A DNA stretch of 31,895 bases from Triparma columacea. Taxonomy: Eukaryota; Sar; Bolidophyceae; Parmales; Triparmaceae. Below, piece after piece: positions 1 through 12,600 of this stretch. The notes under the pieces are model-generated. The model was not told where the DNA came from and did no database searches. It saw nothing but the letters and a program-made list of their open reading frames with translations. The stretch is from positions 1-31,895 of the forward strand of contig BRYA01000529.1 in NCBI GenBank assembly GCA_030267965.1, read 5' to 3'. Position numbers and translations under genes: made by a program. Positions within the stretch are counted from its first letter, which is position 1; each line of letters begins with the position of its first letter.

Positions 1-1
1 C

Positions 2-23
2 TTCACTTTCGGAGCGCCTGCCT

Positions 24-61
<38 letters not shown>

Positions 62-487
62 ACTCCCGCTACAGGCGGCTTCACTTTCGGTGCGCCTGCA
101 GCATCTACCCCAACCCCAGCACCGGCTGCTGCTTCTGGTGGAGGCTTCACATTCGGTGCTCCGGCCCCTGCCCCTGCCCCTACCCCTACCCCTGCCCCCA
201 TTCTTTCCCCAACTTCTCCTACGCCATTTACAGGGGGGTTTACCTTGTCACCAAAAGGAGCTTCCTCGCCTACCTCTTCCTCTGAACACGGCTTCTCTTT
301 CGCAGGCTCTGGAATTAAATCTAGACTTCCGGCCCGCTCTTTCGTCGCTGAACCCTTTCAAGTACCCATCGCACTTCACGATGCTGCTAAGGTTGCTTAC
401 GAAACACAGGAATATGTTCACCACTACCGTGAAGCGCACCATATTGAAGAAGACGGTTCCGAAGATGATGATGGTGAAATTGACTAG
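2..487 (+). CDS. FxFG-repeat nucleoporin-like protein, C-terminal part (5' truncated by window edge)
   Basis: The frame is open from base 2 and ends at TAG 485-487, so only the last 161 residues are present. Seen directly: three copies of a GGFTFGAP-like unit, with FTFG starting at bases 2, 80 and 146. They are separated by Ala-Pro/Thr-Pro linkers, and weaker relics follow (GGFTLSP, HGFSFAG). Evenly spaced FxFG motifs in Pro/Ala/Ser/Thr-rich linkers are the hallmark of FG nucleoporins, which line the nuclear pore and bind karyopherins. The tail (about bases 330-487) is not repetitive; it has a His/Tyr-rich stretch and an acidic end (EEDGSEDDDGEID). The hexamer GCTCCT makes the Ala-Pro linker and probably changes length by slippage. 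Which nucleoporin this is cannot be told without the N-terminus; an unrelated low-complexity protein remains possible. Confidence 0.6.
26..61 (+). repeat. GCTCCT hexamer tandem repeat (6 copies)
   Basis: Six perfect GCTCCT units encode alternating Ala-Pro in the linker between the first two FxFG motifs. A degenerate relative (CCCCTG/CCCCTA units) lies at about 164-200. These are in-frame coding microsatellites. Confidence 0.9.
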
Positions 488-620
488 AATCGATGCAAAA
501 AATAAGCAGAACTCTTTATAGTGTGAATTTAAAGTTAGTTTTACACGTTGTTGTCTTATCGTTGCATGACATCTGGCGGAGTGTCCAATTCCCCCAGCGG
601 CTATAACTTTCGGGAAAGAC

Positions 621-3600
621 TTACTGGATGTCGAGCAAGATAGCGACGCCGGCAAGCGTCCATTTGGCCGGAGGTGACTTGCTCCTTAGCTGAGCGCAGA
701 ACACAAAAGTAGGACCGCGCTGCCTTGTCATGTACACAGGGCACTGGTAAACATTTGCTTCGACTCTCTCAACGATGGCAGCCTTGCAGTTCATCACAGG
801 CATGGGGCTGAACATCTCACGAGGCATGCTGCTCTCAAGAACGCCATTACCAATGTTCCACCTCGCGCCCTCGAGAGACATTCCGTAGACGAATGCTCCG
901 TCCCTGCTGGGGACGGTGATTTCGCTTGCATCCATTTTCTTGCTTACCTCACAAACGATACTGAGCCTGTCAAGCTCCAGGTTCGCTGCCTGTGCAGAGA
1001 CCTGCATGATGGCAGTGAGGAAACTCTGAGGGTTGAAAAGTCCTCCCAACCACGTGACGGCAGGCACCTCACTAGGCATGGCAGTCCATTCTCCAAGCTG
1101 GTTACACCTGTCGTTTACGTTTATGATCCATCCACCAAGACTCCTTAAGCTAGGGAAAGCAAGCTTCGCCCACGTTGCGGGGACTGCATCGAGTAAGAGA
1201 CTATTCTGGAGGTTCTCCATAGCCTCGGTCATGGTAAGTTCGCCCTTGAAGCCCATGTTGAGCGTCTCAAGTGATACGCAAACCTCGTGAAGTAGGTTGT
1301 TCATGCGCTCCGTCTCCTGCAAGAAAACGTTCTGGTAGGGTCCTACCTCGTCCAATGTAGCAATGATGTCTTCGTTATTGTAGCGGATCTCCTTGAAGGC
1401 ATCTAGGATGTCCTGAAGTACCGCCTCGGCCGTGTTCTGAGAGCTGTTCCCCCCTCCCTCATTCCCACCACCGCTTGTCGCATCCTTCGGGGCAATCTCC
1501 AGGATGATATCGAAGAGCATTTCGCTCTGGCGAGTCCTGAAACCGATCTCAGCGTTCGTGTGAAGGCCGAACGCAAGCGGTGTATCGCTCATCTCGGTGT
1601 CCACGTGTTCTAGTATCCTGTTGAAACTGTTGTTGGTGCTAGGGGCCTTGAAGAATACCTTGGGGTCGTCGCTGTATGGGTACATCTGCATTTCGTCCAA
1701 AAGCTCGTCCTTCATGATGAACTCGAGCATCATTTCGCACATCTTCCTGTCGAAGTCATTGACAATGTGTCCTCCGTACATGATCTCTCCGAAGATGTAC
1801 CTCAAGTCGGGCCAAGGAATCTTCGTAGGGGCATTCTCCATGTAATTGTTGAGGCACTTCGCGCTGTCCCTCAAATCGCCCAAGGCAAAAGGGTACATCA
1901 TGTTGTACCCAATGCCTCCAAACTTTTTCCTCTCTACCATGATAGCGTGGAAATAGCAAAGACCGAACGTAATACCCTTAGTGCGAGGCTCGAGCTCCTC
2001 GTAATCCTCCTTACTAAAGCTGCTAATAGCTCCAATGAGGTTCGCCTTAAGCCCGCTAGGTGGGTCGTTGGTGAGCTTGATGCAACGCTCGATGAGGCCG
2101 ATGGGGATACTCTTGCTAGGATCACTAGAAAGGAAGATTCTGAAGTTGGGGTGGGAGCCCTGAATGGCGAACTCGTCGATCTTCTTCTCGACAACCTTGA
2201 GCCACTTGGGCATGAGGTGGACATTGTTTAGAACGACAAAGTGCCCAAGTTTATGGCCCTGGTCAAGCTTCTCTGATGCGATCTTGTCCTGGCCCTGGCC
2301 CAAACTTATGTTGAAATAGCTCTCTCCAGGGATCATCTTTTGCTGCTTGGCGAGCCTATCGACATCGCTAGCAACGTCGGCTCCGGGGGATAGCACGAAG
2401 TAGATGGGAGTGCTTGGGGTGCTGTCTTCAAAGACTTCCTGCAAAATCTGGAAGCTGTTGAGCTTCGAGTCGCACATGAGGAATTCCTTGCCGTCGGGAA
2501 GCGTCTCTTGGACCAAATTCTTTAATGCTGGGAGCGTCCTGTCCGGTCGCAGACTCTTGACGACCATGAGTTTCTTGAAGGGTACCTTATCAAGCTCTCT
2601 CCAGTCAAGGGGAAGCTTCTCAACTTCAGGGGTGACCATGTTGAACCACTCCATGAACCTGGGTCCGTTTTCTTCCACATCACTCGCGAGCCTTTCCCAT
2701 CCCTCAATCTCGCTGAGTGCCTTGAGCGCACCCCAATTGGAGTCGGGGAGCCACTCCAAGGGGGACTCCTCTTCCCTCTTGCCGCCCTTGATCAAGAAGT
2801 TCATGCCCTCAACATCGTAGCCAGAGCTCGCTCCGATACTCTCCTTCGCCATTAAACCGAAAGTCAACTGTGCAAGGAATGTTTTCTTGTGCTTTTCGAA
2901 CATACCCCTGCTCACCCATGTGTAGATGACCCAACGAACGGTTTTAATGAGGTTTTTCACCCTCGTGCCGCCTCCTCCGCCCCCTTCACCCTCCTTGGGC
3001 GCTTTTCCAAGGGCCTTCATGAAGAAGGTAGTGAAGGAGTCCAGGCTGTACTGGTACATATGGTCCATGACGCACAACTTAAGAAGCATGAAGTAAAGCA
3101 TACTTGCCTCGCTACTCACAGGCCTGTACACTTCCCTCGCCTCGTTGATGCCAATCTCGGTCTCCTTTCCTTTCCTTACGGCCAAGTTGATTTCCTGGGC
3201 CTTTTCCTTTGTGGCCTCAAGCCCTTCAATCAAAGGGATGTCGCTCAGGATGTCAGCAGGAGCATTGGCAAGCTTCATGAGCAAGTCATCCTCGAGCTGC
3301 TGCAGCTGGATTTTGTATTGGTTGAAAGCTTGCACAAGTTCGTTCTTGTCCTTCTCCAGGGCGGGTTGTTCGTGGCCAACAACCTTGGCGAGCAGCTGGT
3401 CCTCAAGGCCCTTTTCCGTGACGATGAAGTTGATGAGGGTGCACTGCGCGGCGATCTCGGGCTTGTAGTGGGGGTTGCTGAGCTTCGTCTGCAAGTAAAG
3501 CCTGAACTGAGGGTCGTACTGGACTTCCTCCCCTCCAACCTTGATGAACATATTCTTTCCCTTCTTGTAGATAGCCCTCATCAAAATGGGGTCGAGCACG

Positions 3601-6600
3601 GCGTCAATGCTCTCTCCAAGGTTCTCGATAATCACCGTGTCTCCGCTTTCGATGGCTGCGACAATCTTGTTCATCCACATCTTCCCACCAAGCTGGAGCG
3701 TGATGACGTTACTCTCCTCTGCAGCGCACTTCTTCTCCTCGTGCTCCTTGATCCACTTGATACCCTGCAACTGAGGATCAATGATGAGAGGCCACCTCTC
3801 AGCATTGGTGATGATCGCTCCATTCTCCACACTGATCCTGTCGGCGGGGAGGCCCTCGTTCTGCCAGTTGGCAACACCCGCGTCGTCCGTGAGGACATTG
3901 AGCGGGTCGATTCCCTCCGTGAGGGGGATCTCCCTACTAATGAGGTCGGGCAGCCAGGTGTTCTTCCATAGCATCTCCCTGAAGGAGCTACCGAACGCTC
4001 CCACATAGCTCACAAAAGCGGCACTGAGGAGGACGTTTCCTCCGAGAGTGATCTCCTGCCTCTTCAAGTTGTCAATCTCTTTGCTCCACCTCACATTCTC
4101 GCTCGCCAAGCCGTTCGTCAGCCTCTCAGCAAGCCCGAGCTTTGCCTTGCACGCTTCTGCCTCCTCCTCGACAGCCATCTTGGCCTCAGTTGCCTGAAGC
4201 AGAGTTTTCTGCAGCTTTGCCAACTTGTCATCGACGCCCTTGAGGATTGCCATGACTCCGGCAAGCTCCTTGTCGGCTGCGTCCTTGGCTGCCTGAGCCT
4301 CTGCAAGACTTTCCATCAATGGCTTTACCTTCTTGAAGATGCCGTTGAATTGGATAATGTTGACGACCCAGTTGCAAAGATTGGCTGCAGCAGCACTCTT
4401 CTTTTTCATGACATCATAGCTGAAAGAAGGATCCTCAAGCAGGGGAGTGACCCTCTTGACTACATCATCGGGAATATCCTTTCCATCATAATTCACTAGC
4501 TTGTCCATAAAGGCGTCGACCTTGGCCATCATCTTCTTCGCCATGTCCCAGCCAAAGTTCTTCTTTTCTCCCTGGATCATAATGAGACAAGCTGTTGTGA
4601 TCTTGTCAACTCCAGCGGGGGGGTTGGAGAAGCCCTTGAGCTCGGTGAGGGATGCTTTGTCCAAGCAGTTGACAGCTTCGACGGCGGCGTTGAGAGCTGG
4701 CTGAGCGATTGCCAAGTCTCCAGCGGCCTGGGCCTCGATCTTGCTGGCCTCTGCTGCCGCCTTGTCAGCCTTCTTCTTCTCGATGTTCGCAAGTTCCTGC
4801 TGAGCCTCGGCCTCTGTCCTCTGCTGTCCCATTTCATTTAGCAGGGCATCTGTCACCTCCTTCTTGGCATTCACCTCAACCATCTTGACCTCGAGGTCGG
4901 CCTTCAAGATTTCTACATCCTTGTTGGTGTTCTGAAGAGTGGTAAGACCAGTGTCCAACCTTGTGATGTTGTCACGGAGCTGCTGCCTCTTCTCGCCAAG
5001 TAAAGTCTTGTAGAATCCTATTAATTCGAGGAAGCTCTTAGGCGTTGTGTAGTTGTACCTCTTCTCCTGCTGCAAATACTGCACCGAAGCATTGTTCACC
5101 GACAAGTGAACTTCGGCGACGTGGTAGCAAATGTTCTCCTTGATCTCAGGCGTGCTTAACTCCACGTCCTCCAAAAACCTCTGAGCGACACTAATGAGGG
5201 CATCCTTTGGCCACGCGTGGAACCAATCGATTGCGGTGCAGTTGATAAGCCCAGGGAACCTTCTTGGCCTGATCCTGAAAAGCTCCCCGACAGGAGAGAA
5301 GGCCAAGATAACATGCAGGTTGGTTTTAACCCTTTCTATGAAGAATTCCATCATGGCATCCCTCGTGTCCTGGACTCCGGCAGCCTTCGCGGCGCCCCTA
5401 AGGTTTCCGAAGATGCCATCGTACTCGTCCTTCTGGAACAAATCGGGTATCACTCCACTGCTAAGAAGGTTGTTGACGTAAACGAGGAACCTCTCGTCCA
5501 CAATCTGACTATCTGTCATCATGAAGACCATGGGCTCAGCCGGCTTGACACCGGCCTTCCTGTAAAGCTCCTTCAGTTCCTCCTTTAAGTCCGCGACTCC
5601 GTAGTCAGAGGTAACGGAAACCTGGGACACTGAGTAGCCACAGATGAAGCTGGCAAGCTTGGCAAGACTCTGCTTGCCACTTCCACCAACGCCGACAAGG
5701 AGCGCGTTTCCTCCAGGCAGGCCAATAATCCTAGCGATCCTGGTGACGTGCTCCATGGCCTGCTCGAACAGTACCAACTCCATGATGGGATTGGAGTCGT
5801 TGTATTCGGCAAGCTTATCCTCAAGGACACTCTTCAGCTGAGGAATGTCGCTAATGGGCAAGTACGCAGGGACCTCGTCGATCGTAGAGGTCGCAAAGGA
5901 TGTGAAGATGTTGGGGCTCGCGAAGAGCTCGTCGGAGTCTTGGTCGAGGAACCTTTTGGCAACATCCTGAAGCAACTCGACACAGCGGGTGCTCTCACTC
6001 TGGCTGACAAGCCTGTCGGTGAACACTCTCATGCACTCGTGCATCCACAACCTGCACACCTTAATAGGCTGGCTGAAGTACTCCGGCTTACTCTGAACTA
6101 TTCCTTGCGTGATGGCGCTCAGATCCCTCATGTTGAAATTGTAGTGGAACTTGACCGCACTCGGAAGGAACCTCGCGCTGATCTCTTTGTGAGCGGTGAT
6201 AGTTGCGTCGACGAGGTGGGAACCGATTTTCTGCACACTGCTCTGGAACAGCCTCAAGTGGTTGTCCAAGATCGTTCCGTAAACCAGCCCTAAGTCCGCC
6301 TCCCCAGGCATGGCGGAACTGAAAGCGCTGAAGTGCCTCTGAAGCCTCGGGTTGACAAAGAAACTGCCACTCTTGTTGTTCATGCAACTGATGAACTGTA
6401 CGTCCTGGATGTACTTCTTCAGGCCGAGATCGGTCCGGTCGTACCAGCTACCGTAGTCCATGTGTTGCCTGACGAGCTCGATAGGAGTTTGCGTTCCGTA
6501 AGTCTCCACCATTGCCATGTTCAAATCGTCAATGAAGTACAAGAGCTTCTTGCCAGTGGGAGGCCCATAACTCTTGCCACTCCTCTTGTCGATAGGCTGC

Positions 6601-9600
6601 TCCAGCTGCTGCTGGATACTTGCGCTGTCTGTGTAATAATTCATGTTGATAGTCGCGGACATTGTGTTCTCGTCAAGGTTCCTCATGAAGTCCTTGACTA
6701 GGGCGGTTTTCCCTGTTCCCGCGCCTCCAACCAACAAGACATGCCTCTTCTGCTTCAAAATTACGTTAGTCAAGTAAGTCAACCTAACGAGCTCAACAGT
6801 AGGTACCACGATGTTGCTGAAGTTTGACTCTGCACTTGAGTACGTGGGCACCTTCTGGCTCCAAGGAGTGACCTGGGCGGAGGCGGGGTCCACAAAGTAG
6901 TCGAAAATAGTTCCATGGTCAGGGTATTTTATGCCCTTGAACGTGCCCTTCCACAGCCTGCTGAACTTCAATTTGCTGTCATTGTTCCGATCGACTCCAA
7001 GGAGGCCGCCGAATGACCACAAAGCGCAGTAAAGGAAGACCTTCTCGACGCTGTCGTGGGTCTTGGACTCTCTGCTCATGGCCTTGAGGCTGCCCTGCAA
7101 GAGATGGCACAAGGTTTGGACCATGCTGATCGTAGAAATGGGTGAGACGGTCTCCAAACTCTTGTCGGCGGCGATTTCTAGCGCCTTTGGCACGATGGAG
7201 TTGAAGAGAGCAGGAAGGATGCTCTTCTCGATTTCTTCCTCCCTTGATGCAACCCAGCTGTCAATGTAGGGCTGGTGCCCAATGTCTTGCTCGTTCAAGT
7301 AAAGAATCCCAGCGCGAGACACTGTAGCGGGGGTTGCATTCTTGAGACTGTTGATCTCAAATATCATCCTCATGGGGTCGGAGAGAGGAATGCGCTCGTT
7401 ACTGACCAGAGTCAGGACCTTGTTGTCGTCCATGACAGTGTTCATGGACTCGATCCAAACGGCGTCGATGTCTCCGTCTAAGACGACCCACTGCATCTGC
7501 TGCGCCGGGGTGTAAGGAGCCCAACACTTGGACATGTTTCTCATGACAATGCTCAGGACTCCGTCCTTCCAGTCCTTCGAAAGTGTCATGTACCCGTAGA
7601 GTTCGTCGCTCGTGACGGCCTTTGGGTTAACCACCTCGGAGACGCACGTCGGCTTTGGCAGTCCGAGGTTCCAGCACCCCTGCAAGGCCTTCCACACACT
7701 CGTCTTTCCAGCGCCTGCTGGACCAAGGAGCATCACAGAGTGCCTCACGTCCAGCAGTTCCTGGTACTGGGTGACCTTCTGGACGAAGGCGTCTTCGTAC
7801 TGCATGTTTGTCTCCTTACAAACGGCGATGCACTTCTCCTTAAGGGCCTCGTTAATCTTTGGGGGGGTATCCAAGCCTGGGAACAAATCTGAGATCAAAC
7901 GAAGGAAGATAGGACTGTCCTGGTTGGGGATCTTGGGGGTGTTGAAATCCCTCAGTGCCCTCATGAGTACGGCATCTTCGTCAACGGTTGTGTCTTCTCT
8001 CTTCAAGTTTCCGGCGACCCTCAGGACACTCTTGACCGCGCGTAGACCCCAATCGTAATGGGCCTGTTTGCTGAGAAGTTCGGAACTCAGCTGGTAGAGG
8101 GTAACAAACTTGATTGCGAGAGGCCTGGCCTTGATAAATCCTTCGGACATCAACATGTTCTCGCAAATTGGCTTCAAGTCCGGGCGGATCATGGCACAGC
8201 TCCTGAACTGAGCCTTGAGATTCTCGGGCAGCTCAGTACGCCCGGCATATCCGGGGTTCATGGTAATAAAGAACCCGCAAGTAGGAATGAGATTCACAGA
8301 CTCTCCAAAGAAGTCGAACTCCCCGACCTTGACGGGAGGAGTTCCAGCAGGAAGATTGGCGTACTTCTTCTCCCTGTTGACAGGCACGGATAGCTTGACA
8401 ACTGCGTCCAAAATGTACTTGACCTGACTGGCCACCACACTGAGGACCTCAATCTCGATACGGTTGAACTCGTCGAAGCATCCCCAGGCTCCAACCTGGG
8501 CGAGGCCTTTGAAAATGTCGGCCATGGTCTGATAGTTCATCTGGTCGGAGCAGTTGAAGACGTAGCATGGGAGGCCGAGGGCTCTCGCCAAATCCTTGGT
8601 CGTTTCTGTCTTTCCCGTTCCTGCAGGACCCGCGGGAGCACCACCCAAGTAAAGCCTCAGGGCGGTGGTTAAAGTTACGTAGCACCTGTCTGTCAATGGC
8701 GTAATGACCAGCCTTGCAATATTTCCGACGTACTCGAAACTGTAGCTAGTCTTGAAGTCACAAATACGCACTGAAACATCCCTCTCTCCCTTCTCCTGGA
8801 TCCAGTAGAACTTGAGCTGGCTCTGCCAGGCAAAGTCGAGAGTGTTGTCGACCCTTTTAGCGATGAGGCCCTCGACGACGTCTCTGGAGTGGACGTCGAT
8901 TGTGATGAGAACGATAATTTTGGTTCTGTCTCCCTTTTTGAGGTCTCCCTGCACCAGCTTGATGAGAGACTCAAGCCTGGAGATGCAAACGCCCAAGTAC
9001 TTCTTGACGGCGTCCTCCTGCCCGTTCTCGTACTCCTCGAGGGCTCCGGTCGTCTCCTCCGTCCAAAGCACCTGGCAAGCCAATAGGGCAATCTGGCCGG
9101 GGAAAGAAAAGAGCCACTCTTCTCTCGGGTTATCGACGTCCCAGTTGCTCGCCTCCTTAAGGGCGTTCTCTGTGACGTTCCTCAAAGTAGTCTGCATAAA
9201 ATTGGTAAGCTTGTTCAGCCAATTCTCGACAGCTCCCGTCATCTTGAAGTCGTGCTGGAAAGCGACCGTCTCGCCGTCCTTGGCGTTCATGGCGTTGGCC
9301 TTTTCGGGGATCTTGGCGGACGCGCCCTCCTCGTTCGTTGCGACGGAACCACCATCCTCCACCTCTTCGACCTCAGGCTCCACGAAGGTGAGGGAACCAA
9401 TTCCGTCGTAGATGGAGCCCAAGTGAGGCATAATCTTGGGGGGGTTGTTGCCGTTGGAGAGAATGTCGAGTAGGGCGGTGTTCGAAACGAAATAGAATCT
9501 GGGAAAGATGTTCTTCTTCGTGTCAAGGTACTCGTTGAGGGCCTTCTGGCAAGCCTCGAGCTGCTTGGACATGGAGGCCATCGACTGCTCCCTCCCTTCC

Positions 9601-12600
9601 GTGGAGCAGCACTCGACGACGCCGGGCCTCGCCGACGCGTCTTTCATGAGCTCCTTGAATTCATTGTCCACGGATTCGAACCTCTTGGTGTCGTCGGGAA
9701 GCTGAGCCCTGATATCCTGCGACGCGAGGAAGATAGCCTCGAGGGCCGTCCAGCCGCGCTGGCACGTCAAGATGAGCTTGAGGACCGTCTCCACAGTGGA
9801 GAGGTTCGCTTGCCACATGTTGACCTTTGACCTGAAGAAGTCGACGAACTTTCCCATGCTCGCCATGCTCTGGAGGTCCATCTGGTTGGCCTCAAGTTGT
9901 TCTAAAATTTCATCAGGTGCTCCAATAACGAACACCTCCGTATCCTTGTGGCGGACGAACTCGAGGGCCAGCATGGTCCACGTGTCCTCAATAGTTGTGA
10001 GTTTCTTCTCAACCTTGAGCTCCTTGACAGAGATCTCGACCAACTCGGTAACTCCCTCGACGCACTTGTGAAGTTCAAGGGCGAGAAGATCGGAGAGAGC
10101 GAACTGCGGGGTCTTCTCGAAGTGCTTGTGGGTGATGATGGAGAGCTGCTTCCAGTGGCGGTCTCGCATTGAGGGGGTGTGAAGTTCGTGGACCAGGGGA
10201 AGCACCACAGACATGTTGGTGACCTCGGCAAACAGTTCCTTGTAAACTCCCCAGTCTCGGATGACGCGGGGCATCCTCTTGATTTGGTTCTGCAGGAGCT
10301 TGACCTCGTCAAGGAGAGCCTCGGTGTCGATGGCCGCCCACAGAATGGTCCGCCAGCTCTCGAAGAGGTGAACCACGGAATTCACAGTATCCCACGTCTG
10401 CTTGAGCAAGACGGCGTCTTCCCTCATCATGGTCAATTCTGAGGTCCTACTACGGGAGAGCTCAAAGAGCTCCTCGAGCTCGTTGAAATTCGCGGCCTCG
10501 GCGTCGAACGTGTCCAACTTTTTCATGTAGCTGTCCAGGCAGGCGTAAACCTCCTTCCTCTGGCTGAACTTCCAGTTGAAGGGGGCGTTTTTCTTGAAGT
10601 CTTCGTAGAAGACCTTGGCGTTGTCCTTGAACGTAGCAATGTCCTTCCTTATGTTGTCTACCATTGCGTTCTGAAGGGGGTGAATTTCCTCCTTGACTCT
10701 GAAGGTCTTGTTGACAATGTTGTCCCAGAGCATGGGGGCGCGCTCCAGATACTCGACGGCCGGTTCTCCGCCGACCGCCCCGAGGTCCAGGGTGATCCCG
10801 TGGCCCTTGAGCAGCATGACCATGTTGCGAAGAGGGCCAAAGGTGGAGTTCATCGAGCTCATCTGTAGCGGGGGAAGAGTTGCGGTTAGTTTTCAGTTTC
10901 AAGACCACTGTCGTGCGTATTTCGCTCGCTTTGCTTCAATCTCAAAATCTCACCTTCTTCCTGACGTCCCTGATGTGGCTCATGATGGACATGAGCACCT
11001 CCTTGGACTCTGACGGATCCTGGTCGAGGCCATCGTTGACAACTTGCTGGAAATTGGCCATCTCCTGGAGCTCCTCTGAGATGTACTTCTGAATGTACCC
11101 AGTGTAAAGGTACATCCACTTGGTGACCCAGGTCCCCATGGCCTGCTTGATGGGCTGCCCATTGATGCGGAGGAAGTCCATATCCGTGACATGCTTGAGG
11201 CCCTCGATCTCATCCTGGGTGGAGAGGTAGTGCTTGATCTTCTCGTCGAAGAGGGTGAGGTCGAGGACGCTCCTTTTCTCCATAATGGGGGGCTCGTGGT
11301 CAGCGACCTGCACGACCTCGCCGTCCTCGGTCTCGTCGATCTCACTGGCGGCGGGCTCGAAGACCGCGATCTCCTCCTCCTTGATGGCGATGATGAGGAA
11401 CTGACGGAAGATTTCCTGGAGATCCGACTTCCAGAGGTACTCGTACTGCGACGAGGGTTATCACAGAGGAGAAGCGGGGGTGAGTGTTTGAATTGCCATC
11501 GCCGTACCTAAAAAGTTCGTGTCAATTGAATCCACTCTCACTCACCTTCCTGAACTGGCGCATGTAGCGATTCGTCTTCACCTCGATCATGTGCATGTGT
11601 CTATTGATCTTTGCCAGTAGCATGCTGATGGCCGGGTCGTTCTGCAGGTCCATCCGGTACGTTCCGTCCGACCCGTCCAGGCGCTTGAAGACCCCTCCGA
11701 CTCCCATGATGCCGGATATCCAGACCCAGATTAGGTTGCGGAGCCCGAACTTGGCGCGGTCCTTGGTGTCCACCTGCCTGACCATGGGCTTGTAGATGAC
11801 GTTCTTGTCGAGCAGGTCGAGGTCGATCTCGAGCAGAGGCGAGAAGTTGTTTTTCGTGATGTAATCCTCGTTGAGATTGCACTCGAGCTGCTCGAGGGAA
11901 ACGACGGTGACGTCCACGAGGCCGCTGACGATTATACTATTGATGAAGTCTACGTAGGCCTTCCAATCGGGGAGACCCTGGGAGACCTTCAAGGTGCGGT
12001 TGGTGTCCTTGAGAAGTTTATGGACCTGCGACGAGCGGGGGAGGAGCGATAAAGGGGAAGAGGCAATACATCGAACGAAGGGAGGCTGCGTTAGTATTTC
12101 CGATCTGTCGCACTTGGCATTTCGCCGCACTTGGCATTTCGCCCAGTCCAATCTCACCTCCTGCCCCCCCTCCTTGATGGTGAGGTACTGGTCCTTCTTG
12201 ATCTTGGCGAGCAGTATCTCAAAGTCTTGTACGGACGCGGTCTTTGCCATACGGTCGAAGAGTGGCTTGGACGTCCACGACTCCAGGAGTGTCTCGATGC
12301 GCCTTAGGTTTGACTTCATTACGCCGAGGGTCTGGTCGATCTTCTTGATGTCTGCCATGGCGTCGGTTATGAAGTTGTCGATGCCGTTGGACTTCCAGTT
12401 TAGGGACTTGCCCTTCTTGGACTTCGAGTCGATCCCCTGGGCCAGGACCTTGTTGATCTTGTCCAGCTGCGACTTTAGAAGGGGGCGCTCGACCGGCAGG
12501 AGGGAGTGCTGGATCTTGTTGAAAATGTTGACGATGAGGTCAAGGTTGCCCATGTGCCTTCTAAAGACTTCGCCGCGCTGGTAGATGTCAAGGGCGGATT

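Noticed and set aside
2889..3971. 360-aa open frame on + inside the dynein gene
   Set aside because: Antisense shadow of a highly conserved dynein exon; no recognisable domain and many similar shadows along the exon.
10860..10862. ATG at the head of the large dynein exon as the protein start
   Set aside because: It directly follows an AG acceptor, and the upstream exons encode the expected N-terminal tail in frame, so the Met is internal.
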